Below the pieces are notes generated by a model. It did not search any database. It had not been told where the DNA came from and saw only the letters and a list, made by a program, of their open reading frames with translations. The translations under genes were made by a program, and so were the position numbers. Below, piece after piece: positions 1-7,574 of a stretch of 11,580 nt of DNA; within the stretch, counting starts at the first letter, position 1; each line of letters starts with the position of its first letter. The stretch is from CAVTAE01 sp051649365 (GTDB taxonomy: Bacteria > Deinococcota > Deinococci > Deinococcales > Trueperaceae), in NCBI GenBank assembly GCA_051649365.1, contig JBOFGY010000201.1, forward strand, positions 1-11,580, in the 5' to 3' direction.

Positions 1-2
1 TG

Positions 3-3000
3 ATGCGTTCGTATTTAGAGGCGGCAGGTAAAACAGCAAAGAGCTTAGATGACGTATTGCTGACCCTCGCCAAAGAAGCGGAAACAGGTCGGCAACCTAA
101 AGAAGAAAGGCAAACCTATCCCAAATATGTTTACGAACACTTAGAAAAATTCAAAGCAACTTCGAGTAACGCAGAAGCCTTAGAGATTTTAGAACGCGCC
201 GAATTTGAACTTGGTGTGATTGCGGCCATGGGTTTCCCAGATTATTTTTTGATTGTCGCAGATTTTATCAATTGGGCAAAAGATCACAAGATTGCGGTAG
301 GGCCGGGGCGTGGCTCGGGTGCAGGTTCGATTGTTGCTTACGCGACGCGCATTACTAATATTGACCCGCTCGCTTACGAACTTCTCTTTGAAAGATTTTT
401 AAATCCTGACCGTATTTCGATGCCAGATTTCGACGTAGACTTCTCAGACGTGCGGCGTATGGAAGTTGTAAACTACGTCCGCGAAAAATACGGCGAAGAA
501 AAAGTCTCGCAGATTGCCACCTTTGGAACGATGGCTTCTAAAGCTGCCATTAAAGATGCGGCGCGGGTGCTCGAGTCCTCGTATGCAGACGCAGACGCAG
601 TTTCCAAACTGATTCCTGTTGTCTTCGGTAAATCGAGACCCATCGCTCAAGCAATGGAAGAAGTCCCTGAAATCAAACAAATGTACGACGGGGGTGCAAG
701 CGAATTCATGGACGTAGCGATGGCCTTAGAAGGCTTGACGCGCCACGCCTCAGTTCACGCAGCCGGTGTAATTATCGCCAAAGAACCCATTCAAGAGCTT
801 GCACCTGTATTTAGAAGTGGTGACGGTCCTATCGTGTGTCAATACGATATGGGTTCAATTGAAGAACTCGGCTTTCTCAAAATGGATTTTCTGGGGCTTC
901 GCACCTTGTCATTTATTGAAGCAGCGGTACGGATTATCAAATCCTCGAGGGGCGTTGAACTCAACCCTGACGAATTCCCGATGGATGACGAAAAAACCTT
1001 TGAGCTACTAAGTCGCGGTGAAGCGGCAGGCGTGTTTCAGTTTGAATCACCAGGAATGGTGGATACCTTGAGAAAACTAAAACCAAGACGTGTTCAAGAT
1101 TTGATTGCTGTTTCCGCTTTGTACCGCCCCGGTCCAATGGAAAATATTCCGACCTACATCCGCAGGCATCATGGCACGGAAGATGTTACCTTTCACGAGT
1201 TTCCAAATGCAGAAAAATTTTTAGAGCCCATTTTGCGTGAAACGTACGGGATTCCTGTTTATCAAGAACAAATCATGCAGATTGCACAGGCTGTTGCAGG
1301 GTACTCACTTGGCCAAGCCGACATTTTGCGCCGCGCGATGGGTAAGAAAAAAGTTTCCGAGATGGAAAAGCAGCGCAAGATCTTTACCGCGGGTGCGGGC
1401 AATAATGGCATTCCTGCTGGTGAAGCTGAGGCTATTTTTGATTTGCTCGAGAAGTTTGCGAATTACGGCTTCAATAAATGTTTGGTTGGTGACACGCTTA
1501 TACCTGACAAGTATGGAAACGTTAGAACTATTGAAGAGCTATACACTGCGAGTGAAGCCACCATCGGCGAGAACAAGGGGCTTCAGCCCCTTGTTACTAG
1601 CAGCACACGACTCGAGATCATCACCCAAGATAAGTTTACAATGTCTACCGCAAATGCCATTAGCATCATGCAAAACGGTGTTAAACCTGTTTACAAACTT
1701 ACGACATCGCTCGGCAAAGAAATTACAGCCACAGGCAATCACCCTTTCTTAACCTTAAATGGATGGAAAAACTTAGAGGATTTGCGAATCGGTGAGCGCG
1801 TTGCCTCACCTGCACGTTTACCCGCTGAAGGTCAAAACACTTGGGGAAAGCATAAGCTCATCACGCTCGGTTGGGTTTTATCAGAAGGCAATACGTGTCA
1901 TCCTTGTGGAGTTTACATTTATACGCAAAGTGAAACAATGGCCAGTGACATTACTGATGCAGCAAAACAATTTGAGAACACCCTACCCACACTCAAGAAA
2001 CGTGCTGCCCGAAATGATGTCTTTGATATTTATTTAGGAACAGGTCAACGAGGTCATGCAAGCGGCGGAAAATCTGGAGCTAGGCTGTGGCTCGAGTCCC
2101 TAGGTATCGTTGGACAAAATGCAACACAAAAAGTTTTTCCCAAAGACGTGTTTACACTTTGCAATAGAGATATCGCTGTCATTCTAGGGCGGTATTGGTC
2201 AGGTGATGGGTTTATCTCTGCCGAGCAAAATTTTACACCTTACGCTGCAACCTCATCAAAAAGGCTAGCGAAAGAGCTTCAACATTTACTACTACGCTTT
2301 GGTGTTGTGAGTCGTGTCACAGAAAAGTCATTCACCTATAAAGAAGGGCGAATAGGTTACACCGTGCATGTGGTGGGTCGTCGCAGCGTCGAAAAGTTCT
2401 TAGAATACATTGCACCACATATGGTTGGGCGTGAACGGCAATTAGGGTGCCTTCGTGATTATCTAGCCCATATACCTGCGAACCTCGAGAGCATTGACAC
2501 ACTACCACCCGAAGTGAAATATTGGGTTAAATCAGCAAAAGACAAATCGGATTTAACCTGGAGCGAAATCGAAGAACAATCTGGCGTTTGTATTAAAGAG
2601 CTTTACGGTGATTTGAAATCTCACAAGAAAGGTTTCCGCCGTGAGACCATTCGCAAGTTGGCTAAGTTTTTCAATTCTGAAACATTGTACCAAGCGTGTA
2701 ATGAAGATATATTCTGGGAAAGCGTTGTAAGCCTCGAGTCTAAAGGCAAAGCAATGACCTATGACCTCGAGGTCTCCCCTACACACAACTTTGTCGCCAA
2801 TGACATTATCGTCCATAACTCGCACTCCGCAGCGTATGGTGTGCTGTCTTATCAAACGGCTTACCTCAAAACACATTACCCTGTCGAGTTCGCCGCCGCG
2901 CTCCTCACTGTCGAACGCGCTAACAGCGATAAAGTCGCGCAATACGTCAACGATGCTAGGCACTTAGGCATTCCCGTTTTATCGCCCGATGTTAACGAAT

Positions 3001-4094
3001 CCCTCTCAGACTTTACACCTGTTGAGAACGTCGTGCGTTTTGGTTTGTATGGAATTAAAAACGTTGGTGACGCAGCCGTCGAACATATTTTAGACGAGCG
3101 CACTAACCGCGGAAAATTTAAGGATATTTGGGAATTCTGCGAACGCATTGATACGAGTACAGTGAATAAACGCGCCCTCGAGCACCTCATAAAGGCAGGA
3201 GCCTTTGACCAACTTGGCAAGCGTGAAGTGCTACTCGCAAATCTCGAGCAAGCTATGAAGTGGGGAGCAGGTGTCCGTGCGCAGAGCGAACAAGGACAAA
3301 TGGGACTTTTTGGCGTTGAGGAAGTTAAACCACCAACACTTGTAAATACTGAATCACTCACCGAATTACAAATTCTCAAAATGGAAAAGGACGCACTCGG
3401 GCTTTACATCAGTTCACACCCTATGCAGAGTTATCCAGGCTTAGCCGAAGCTGCGAGTTGCACCGTCGAAGGTGTCGAGGCTTGGTACAAAGAACAAATT
3501 CGTGAAAACTTTGGCGCACGCATCAAAGTCGCACTTTCCGGACTCATGCAAAGCGTGGTAAAAAAACCAACAAAGAGTGGCAAGATGATGGCACGCTTCG
3601 TGATCGCAGATGAGACAGGCGGACGCGAAGTCGTTGCGTTCAGCCGCACTTATGATGAAATCTCTCCCCACCTTGCCAATGATGTACCTGTGGTTATCAT
3701 CTGTGAACCCAAACAAAATGGTGAAACCTTTGATCTTATGGCTGACAGGCTTATTCGCTGGGATAATCGCGGACAACTCCCTGAAGTGGCGGTGCTCGAG
3801 TTTGACCTAAACAACATCAATCATTTACAACTCAATGAACTGCGCTCCTACTTAGATGAATACTCGGGTATTGTTCCCGTGCAACTCAGAGTGAATGGTG
3901 CTGAGGGTAGCGTGCTCTATGAAACCGACGGCGTGCGACTTGACGCGAGTAAACTTGACGAACTAAAACAAGTTTGTCCTTGGTTAAAAGCAGCGGTAAC
4001 TATTGATATGCCAAAGTTGCTGCGCGACAGAGGCGGCAATCCTTGGCAGCGCAGAAATGACCCACCGCCTCCCGCAAATGATGTGCCGTTTTAG
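3..4094 (+). CDS. dnaE: DNA polymerase III alpha subunit (DnaE), N-terminus outside window, intein-containing
   Basis: Replicative C-family DNA polymerase, the catalytic subunit of the Pol III holoenzyme. The frame is open from the window edge, so the ATG at base 3 is probably internal and the PHP domain (about 250 residues) is missing. Visible in order: the glycine-rich VGPGRGSGAGS segment (about residues 100-110), the palm motif PDFDVDF at 141-147 with the metal-binding aspartates, and the conserved YRPGPMENIPTYIRR stretch. Then comes the finger region FANYGFNK, interrupted by an intein (residues 493-939), and the resumption at SHSAAY. Further on are a helix-hairpin-helix region, a clamp-binding-like QMGLF at 3297-3311, and an OB fold (about residues 1175-1240). 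Without the intein 916 residues are visible, as expected for DnaE lacking its N-terminus. The protein ends in a proline run and NDVPF, resembling an SSB C-terminal tip. No clear terminator follows the stop. Confidence 0.97.
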   Translation: MRSYLEAAGKTAKSLDDVLLTLAKEAETGRQPKEERQTYPKYVYEHLEKFKATSSNAEALEILERAEFELGVIAAMGFPDYFLIVADFINWAKDHKIAVGPGRGSGAGSIVAYATRITNIDPLAYELLFERFLNPDRISMPDFDVDFSDVRRMEVVNYVREKYGEEKVSQIATFGTMASKAAIKDAARVLESSYADADAVSKLIPVVFGKSRPIAQAMEEVPEIKQMYDGGASEFMDVAMALEGLTRHASVHAAGVIIAKEPIQELAPVFRSGDGPIVCQYDMGSIEELGFLKMDFLGLRTLSFIEAAVRIIKSSRGVELNPDEFPMDDEKTFELLSRGEAAGVFQFESPGMVDTLRKLKPRRVQDLIAVSALYRPGPMENIPTYIRRHHGTEDVTFHEFPNAEKFLEPILRETYGIPVYQEQIMQIAQAVAGYSLGQADILRRAMGKKKVSEMEKQRKIFTAGAGNNGIPAGEAEAIFDLLEKFANYGFNKCLVGDTLIPDKYGNVRTIEELYTASEATIGENKGLQPLVTSSTRLEIITQDKFTMSTANAISIMQNGVKPVYKLTTSLGKEITATGNHPFLTLNGWKNLEDLRIGERVASPARLPAEGQNTWGKHKLITLGWVLSEGNTCHPCGVYIYTQSETMASDITDAAKQFENTLPTLKKRAARNDVFDIYLGTGQRGHASGGKSGARLWLESLGIVGQNATQKVFPKDVFTLCNRDIAVILGRYWSGDGFISAEQNFTPYAATSSKRLAKELQHLLLRFGVVSRVTEKSFTYKEGRIGYTVHVVGRRSVEKFLEYIAPHMVGRERQLGCLRDYLAHIPANLESIDTLPPEVKYWVKSAKDKSDLTWSEIEEQSGVCIKELYGDLKSHKKGFRRETIRKLAKFFNSETLYQACNEDIFWESVVSLESKGKAMTYDLEVSPTHNFVANDIIVHNSHSAAYGVLSYQTAYLKTHYPVEFAAALLTVERANSDKVAQYVNDARHLGIPVLSPDVNESLSDFTPVENVVRFGLYGIKNVGDAAVEHILDERTNRGKFKDIWEFCERIDTSTVNKRALEHLIKAGAFDQLGKREVLLANLEQAMKWGAGVRAQSEQGQMGLFGVEEVKPPTLVNTESLTELQILKMEKDALGLYISSHPMQSYPGLAEAASCTVEGVEAWYKEQIRENFGARIKVALSGLMQSVVKKPTKSGKMMARFVIADETGGREVVAFSRTYDEISPHLANDVPVVIICEPKQNGETFDLMADRLIRWDNRGQLPEVAVLEFDLNNINHLQLNELRSYLDEYSGIVPVQLRVNGAEGSVLYETDGVRLDASKLDELKQVCPWLKAAVTIDMPKLLRDRGGNPWQRRNDPPPPANDVPF
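1479..2819 (+). mobile_element. DnaE intein with LAGLIDADG homing endonuclease (447 residues)
   Basis: In-frame protein intron that splices itself out of DnaE after translation. It starts at Cys (1479-1481) after GFNK and ends VHN (Asn 2817-2819) before Ser. This gives the Cys nucleophile, the terminal HN pair and a Ser +1 residue needed for splicing. Block B is visible as TGNHPF, with its His at 1740-1742, and the C-terminal block as YDLEVSPTHNFVAND. Two LAGLIDADG-type motifs lie between them: LGWVLSEGN (1866-1892) and LGRYWSGDGF (from 2184). Both keep an acidic residue, so the endonuclease could be active. A helix-turn-helix-like stretch (WSEIEEQSGV onward, from about 2560) precedes the C-terminal block. 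The intein holds five CTCGAG sites, matching the host signature, which suggests long residence or a related donor. Boundaries are certain to the residue because the flanking DnaE sequence is continuous across them. Confidence 0.95.
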
Positions 4095-4149
4095 CCCCCT
4101 ATGCTTTCTTCGTATTTAATGTTTCGTGATCTACTGAGATTGGAGGGGA

Positions 4150-4236
4150 ATGGACACAGTAATAGAAAAAATTGTCAAATCAGCAAACGCTCACACCTTT
4201 CCCGACGGGTACATCAAAAGGCTCGAGTCCTTTTGA
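4150..4236 (+). CDS. possible 28-residue small protein
   Basis: Short reading frame beginning MDTVIEKIVKSANAH and ending RLESF, preceded by a strong purine-rich ribosome binding site (GGAGGGG at 4142-4148) at good spacing. It lies between dnaE and the ClbS-like gene. I do not recognise the peptide; it could be a real small protein, a leader peptide, or the N-terminal stump of a gene cut short. Its last codons form a hairpin (4214-4236) with a CTCGAG site in the loop. The ribosome binding site is the main support; there is no homology evidence. Confidence 0.35.
   Translation: MDTVIEKIVKSANAHTFPDGYIKRLESF
4214..4236. repeat. 8-bp perfect inverted repeat with CTCGAG in the loop
   Basis: TCAAAAGG (4214-4221) pairs with CCTTTTGA (4229-4236) around a 7-base loop that starts with CTCGAG. 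No T-run follows, so it is not a typical intrinsic terminator. It covers the last codons and stop of the small ORF and sits 22 bases before the next gene, so it could affect RNA stability or translation there. Confidence 0.45.
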
Positions 4237-4258
4237 GTAATAAAGTGACGGAGTAGCT

Positions 4259-4836
4259 ATGAAGACAGCTATAAAACAATGGACGCTCGAGATTATCGCA
4301 GCATCGAGGAACGAATTTGAAACGTTTATCAAAGATATCCCAAAGACTGAACATCAAAAGCTAGGCGAACTTAAAACGTGGTCAGCGAAAGATGAAGTGA
4401 CACATTTAAGCTACTGGATCGAGCTTTTCGTCAAAAACATCAAAGCACGTAGACGTAACAAACGTTTAACTAACACGAAGGACTATCTTGCGATGAATGA
4501 TAAAGCTTGGGGGCAACGCAAAGATTGGTCGTGGGCTGAAGTTGAGGAAAAATTGTTCAAAACGTTTGCAGAACTTGAGAAACAAATCAAAGCCTTGACC
4601 CTGAGCAATTAACCAATGCTCGTGTATTTACGCTTGAGGGTAAACCGCTGGTTAAAAATTTACTCTATGAAACCATTGACCATCCTTCGCATCACTTTGT
4701 AAAGCTCTATACTAGATGGGGTAAATCCGCTAAAACAAAAGAATGCCTAGTGAGGCTAGAGGAAGTCTTGGTACAACCTGGTGTCTCGAGGTGGGCAGCC
4801 ACTTCACGCAGAAAAATTCAAATCACGAACAGTTAG
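4259..4836 (+). pseudogene. DinB/ClbS (DfsB)-like protein gene, frameshifted
   Basis: The first frame (4259-4612) encodes 117 residues beginning MKTAIKQWTLEIIAASRNEF, with the WSAKDEVTHLSYW signature of DinB-fold ClbS/DfsB-like proteins. These are helical-bundle proteins; ClbS is a colibactin self-protection hydrolase, but the role here cannot be inferred. The family is normally longer, and the missing part is present downstream in another frame. From the GAC codon at 4597 the sequence reads DPEQLTNARVFTLEGKPLVK and continues YETIDHPSHHFVKLYTRWGK to a TAG at 4834-4836. One lost base near 4595-4597 (GCC-TTN-GAC expected) explains this. The repaired protein would be about 192 residues, the usual family size. 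GACGGAG upstream is the likely ribosome binding site. It may be a real pseudogene or a one-base assembly error; if the frame is real, a 117-residue truncated protein is made. Confidence 0.75.
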
Positions 4837-5050
4837 GTTACTGACTAACGTTTTTGATGAAGGTTTAATTATATAGCTCGTTTGAATAATATCTAAGGAG
4901 ACGAGTGATTCCCATGCAGTTATAAATGCTTCATATCCTTGGAGATAGTTCGCACACATCCACTCAGTTTTGGGTCTGAAACTGCACAAGCATCACATTT
5001 TATCAATTTCATCTCTTTTTTTCTCTTTTCAGATATTTTGTAAGTTATTT
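4837..5050. other. AT-rich intergenic stretch with no convincing gene
   Basis: Between the end of the ClbS-like frame and the terminator I see no recognisable protein. Two minus-strand frames exist. One of 30 codons (4920-5012) begins MKLIKCDACAVSDPKLSGC, with two closely spaced cysteines. The other has 61 codons (4804-4989) and overlaps the ClbS-like tail. Neither has a good ribosome binding site or recognised similarity. CTCGAG is absent here. Confidence 0.5.
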
Positions 5051-5086
5051 AATTCACGATACTTTTGCTCGTGAATTTTTTGTTTT
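5051..5086 (+). terminator. intrinsic terminator upstream of hisC
   Basis: A perfect 9-bp stem AATTCACGA (5051-5059) / TCGTGAATT (5069-5077) with a 9-base loop is followed directly by a T-rich run (TTTTTGTTTT). The stem is AT-rich but the geometry is that of a rho-independent terminator reading rightwards. It would insulate the his cluster from transcription coming from the ClbS-like gene. The other side of the stem lacks a matching run, so it is probably one-directional. Confidence 0.65.
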
Positions 5087-5092
5087 GTAATT

Positions 5093-5128
5093 CTGCGTGG
5101 TTTTTTATTTTACGATAAACTAGTTTGT
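5093..5128 (+). promoter_or_regulatory. candidate promoter for the his cluster, possibly leaderless
   Basis: TAAACT at 5116-5121 fits the TANNNT -10 consensus and lies only 7 bases before the hisC ATG at 5129. Transcription would then start at or beside the start codon. There is no Shine-Dalgarno sequence ahead of this ATG, which agrees with a leaderless mRNA. A -35 element at the expected distance (about 5093-5098) is weak. The site lies just after the terminator, so a fresh transcript is expected to begin here. Confidence 0.45.
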
Positions 5129-6208
5129 ATGTTTATGCGACCAGAGGTTCTAGCTGCTCCCCCTTACAATTTCACCGCGCACCCCGCCACGATAAAACTT
5201 GACCAAAATGAATCACCCTACGGCTTACCTGAAATTCTCAAAGCAAAGGTACTAAGACGGCTCGAAACTCTAGACCTCAACCGCTATCCAGACTTGGCAG
5301 GTGAATCCTTGCACCCGAAACTCGCGGCGTATCACGCTTGGGAAGAAACGGGCGTGGTCGTAAGTGGTGGCTCGAATATTCTGATTCAGGCGTTTGTTAC
5401 CGCCGCCGGCATTGGTCACAGCGTCTTAACGGTTGCACCTACGTTTTCTGTTTATCCCTTGCAAGCGAAACTGCAAGGGGCCAAACTCATTGAAGTACCC
5501 TTGGGTCCAGATTTTGCCTTACCGTTCCATGAACTCCTTGAGCAACTCGCCACAAATAAGGGTGTATTTTTCTTAGCGAATCCTGCCGCGCCAACCGGCA
5601 ATGTTTTTGCAGCCCATCACCTCGAGCAACTCGCCGAAGCGTCGCAAAACAATTGGCTCTTTGTCATTGATGAAGCCTATAATCAGTTTTCAAAAACTGA
5701 TTTTAGTCATCTCGTGAAACGCTACAAACATGTAGCAAGTTTAAGAACGTTTAGTAAAGCCTTCGGGCTTGGTGGCGTGCGCCTCGGTTACGCACTCATG
5801 GGAGCAGAACTGGCCGTGCAGCTCCAAAAACTCGTCATGCCTTTTTCAATTTCAGGTTTACAACTCGCAGTGGTGGATACAGTACTCGGGGCTGTGTTAG
5901 CTGGTGACACCTTCGTCAAAGAGCGCATCGAAGAAACCTTGCGTGAACGCGCAACCCTCATGAGCGAACTCCCCCATCTCGAGGATATTCACGTCTTTCA
6001 GAGCGAAACAAATTTTTTCTTAATGCGTGTTCCTGATGCAGCAGCTTTTTACAAAGAACTTTTGGGTGCAGGCATCATCATCCGCAGACAAGACCACTTG
6101 CCTGGGCTCGAGAGTTGCGTGCGCGTCTCCGTGGGCACACCGCAAGAAAACAGGACGTTTTTGCAAACCGCAAAACAGGTGCTTCGTTTAGAAACAGTAA
6201 ACCGTTAA
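5129..6208 (+). CDS. hisC: histidinol-phosphate aminotransferase
   Basis: Pyridoxal-phosphate enzyme of histidine synthesis that transfers an amino group from glutamate to imidazole-acetol phosphate, giving histidinol phosphate. At 359 residues it has normal family length. Class I/II aminotransferase landmarks are visible: N-terminal IKLDQNESPYG (22-32), ANPAAPTGN (150-158), VIDEAYNQFS (179-188) and the cofactor-binding lysine in FSKAFGLGGVRLGY (K210). A C-terminal arginine sits in CVRVSVGTP. The ATG at 5129 is chosen for its position beside a -10-like element; a second in-frame ATG at 5135 is possible. It is the first gene of the run hisC-hisB-hisH, and its TAA stop begins a heptad-repeat hairpin leading to hisB. 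Three CTCGAG sites lie in frame as Leu-Glu. Confidence 0.93.
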   Translation: MFMRPEVLAAPPYNFTAHPATIKLDQNESPYGLPEILKAKVLRRLETLDLNRYPDLAGESLHPKLAAYHAWEETGVVVSGGSNILIQAFVTAAGIGHSVLTVAPTFSVYPLQAKLQGAKLIEVPLGPDFALPFHELLEQLATNKGVFFLANPAAPTGNVFAAHHLEQLAEASQNNWLFVIDEAYNQFSKTDFSHLVKRYKHVASLRTFSKAFGLGGVRLGYALMGAELAVQLQKLVMPFSISGLQLAVVDTVLGAVLAGDTFVKERIEETLRERATLMSELPHLEDIHVFQSETNFFLMRVPDAAAFYKELLGAGIIIRRQDHLPGLESCVRVSVGTPQENRTFLQTAKQVLRLETVNR

Positions 6209-6268
6209 GAATTAGGCGTTGGGATTTTGATTTACCCCAACGCCTAACTCCTAGCTCCCAAGTCCTAA
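6206..6268. repeat. degenerate heptanucleotide tandem array forming a hairpin, hisC-hisB junction
   Basis: Nine consecutive 7-base units run from the hisC stop codon (TAA at 6206-6208) almost to the hisB ribosome binding site. The first half has units such as TAAGAAT and TAGGCGT, and the second half their approximate complements such as CGCCTAA, CTCCTAG and GTCCTAA. A perfect 12-bp stem TTAGGCGTTGGG (6212-6223) / CCCAACGCCTAA (6236-6247) with a 12-base loop lies inside. No T-run follows, so simple termination is unlikely; attenuation, RNA stability or repeat expansion are possible roles. Confidence 0.7.
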
Positions 6269-6278
6269 AAGGAGAACC

Positions 6279-6857
6279 ATGAGTAGAACCGCCACCATTC
6301 GACGTAAAACGAAAGAAACAGATATTAGTCTCACACTTGACTTAGATAAACAAGGTGGAACGATTCAAACGGGTCATGGTTTTTTAGACCACATGCTCGA
6401 GCAAGTGGCAAGGCACGGCAGACTGTTTTTGGACATTCGCGCCACAGGTGATTTGCACGTGGACGTCCATCACTTAGCTGAAGACACGGGCATCGTACTA
6501 GGGCAAGCCCTCGAGCAAGCACTCGGTGATAGGGTGGGGCTCGAGCGTTACGCTTCGCAGTTTGTACCGATGGACGAAACGTTAGCCCACGTCGTCTTAG
6601 ATTTATCAGGACGCGCATTTATTGCCTTTGAACCGAGCGGCTATGAAGGTGATGCCAACGGCTTTAATGTTCATCACTTACGCGAATTTTTAAGAGGTTT
6701 TTGTAATCACGCTGGTGCTACTTTGCACGTGCGTGTACTGTCGGGAACTGAAACCCACCACGTCAGCGAGGCCATCATCAAAGCGTTTGCGCGTTCCCTC
6801 CATAGCGCGACACGCATCACGTCCGATACACTACCTTCGACGAAAGGACTACTGTAG
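6279..6857 (+). CDS. hisB: imidazoleglycerol-phosphate dehydratase
   Basis: Removes water from imidazole-glycerol phosphate to give imidazole-acetol phosphate, the substrate of HisC. The family is Mn-dependent and cytoplasmic. At 192 residues it is a single-domain dehydratase of normal length, without the phosphatase fusion of enteric HisB. The family hallmarks are all present: TGHGFLDHM (31-39), the metal-binding HHLAED (64-69), and the second metal motif HHVSEAIIKA (160-169), with a C-terminal STKG. The ATG at 6279 follows AAAGGAGAACC, a good ribosome binding site, just after the heptad array. The stop TAG (6855-6857) is also the first unit of the next heptad array. Three CTCGAG sites fall in frame as Leu-Glu. 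Confidence 0.97.
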   Translation: MSRTATIRRKTKETDISLTLDLDKQGGTIQTGHGFLDHMLEQVARHGRLFLDIRATGDLHVDVHHLAEDTGIVLGQALEQALGDRVGLERYASQFVPMDETLAHVVLDLSGRAFIAFEPSGYEGDANGFNVHHLREFLRGFCNHAGATLHVRVLSGTETHHVSEAIIKAFARSLHSATRITSDTLPSTKGLL

Positions 6858-6930
6858 AATATAGAATGTAGAAGTTAGGAAGAAGAAGATAAACCTTCTC
6901 TATTCTCCCTTCTCCATTCTCCCTTCTATC
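6855..6930. repeat. degenerate heptanucleotide arrays in inverted pair, hisB-hisH junction
   Basis: Five purine-rich 7-base units (6855-6889, TAGAATA-like to TAGGAAG-like), a short spacer, then five pyrimidine-rich units (6896-6930) alternating TTCTCCA and TTCTCCC types. The second array is an approximate reverse complement of the first, with about 24 of 33 positions able to pair. The array begins at the hisB TAG stop and ends five bases before the hisH ATG. As a result hisH has pyrimidines rather than a Shine-Dalgarno sequence in front of it. Confidence 0.75.
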
Positions 6931-6935
6931 CTTTT

Positions 6936-7574
6936 ATGAAAACTATACTTATTGACTACGGCGCAGGTAACTTGCACAGCGTTCACAAAGCGTTGCAAAA
7001 AGCGGGCTTTGCTGTGCTTCTCTCGAGCAATCCCACTGAAGCTCGGGATGCTGACGCGCTGATTCTGCCTGGGCAAGGGCATTTTCGGCAAGTGATGGAA
7101 TCGTTTCTCGAGTCGGGCTTTGAAGAAGTCGTGCGCTCACACTTGGTGGCGCAAAAACCTTTCTTAGGGATTTGCGTTGGCTTGCAACTCCTCATGGAAT
7201 CTTCCGAAGAGGCTCCGGGTTTGTCTGGTCTGGGTGCCCTCAAAGGTCAGGTCAAAAAATTTCCCGAACTCGAGAGCGTGCCGCAAATGGGTTGGAACCA
7301 AGTACAAAAACATCATGACCCCAAGTTGCTCGAGGGCATCCACGATGGCGCATTTGTGTACTATGCCAATTCTTACTACGTCACCTTTGATGACGAAACC
7401 TTACCAGGTGCAACCACAACCTATAGCGGTGTCACCTTTAAGAGCGCAGTCTCGAACGGCCCCCTCAACGCAACGCAATTTCATCCTGAGAAAAGCCAAG
7501 ACGTGGGGCTGAAGGTGCTCGAGAATTTTAAGAACATTGCAGAGTCTCATGTTCGTTCGCAATTGGCTAAGTAG
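6936..7574 (+). CDS. hisH: imidazole glycerol phosphate synthase, glutaminase subunit
   Basis: Class I glutamine amidotransferase that releases ammonia from glutamine and passes it to HisF, which makes imidazole-glycerol phosphate (the HisB substrate) and AICAR. The 212-residue length is normal. Visible: N-terminal IDYGAGNLHSVHKAL, oxyanion-loop region LPGQGHF (44-50; PGVGAF in many relatives), the nucleophile elbow GICVGLQLL with Cys80, and the catalytic pair in QFHPEKS (His183, Glu185). hisF is not in the window. The ATG at 6936 fits the family start, but a Shine-Dalgarno is lacking because a pyrimidine heptad array directly precedes it. Translation may depend on coupling or an unstructured start. 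The TAG stop at 7572-7574 begins the third heptad array. Five CTCGAG sites occur, four in frame as Leu-Glu. Confidence 0.97.
   Translation: MKTILIDYGAGNLHSVHKALQKAGFAVLLSSNPTEARDADALILPGQGHFRQVMESFLESGFEEVVRSHLVAQKPFLGICVGLQLLMESSEEAPGLSGLGALKGQVKKFPELESVPQMGWNQVQKHHDPKLLEGIHDGAFVYYANSYYVTFDDETLPGATTTYSGVTFKSAVSNGPLNATQFHPEKSQDVGLKVLENFKNIAESHVRSQLAK

Noticed and set aside
1479..2819. DnaE intein as a split intein with halves in separate genes
   Set aside because: The insert is one continuous frame with both splicing ends and an endonuclease between them, and DnaE resumes in frame directly after it.
2876..3379. 167-codon minus-strand frame inside dnaE
   Set aside because: It lies opposite well-conserved DnaE coding sequence, has low-complexity Ser/Thr/Arg-rich composition and no recognisable domain, so it is a shadow frame.
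4804..4989. 61-codon minus-strand frame upstream of hisC as a gene
   Set aside because: It overlaps the tail of the ClbS-like reading frame, has no convincing ribosome binding site and no recognised similarity.
6206..6268. CRISPR-like repeats or an intrinsic terminator at the hisC-hisB junction
   Set aside because: The units are only 7 bases with no spacers, and the strong hairpin is followed by CTCCTAG rather than a T-run.
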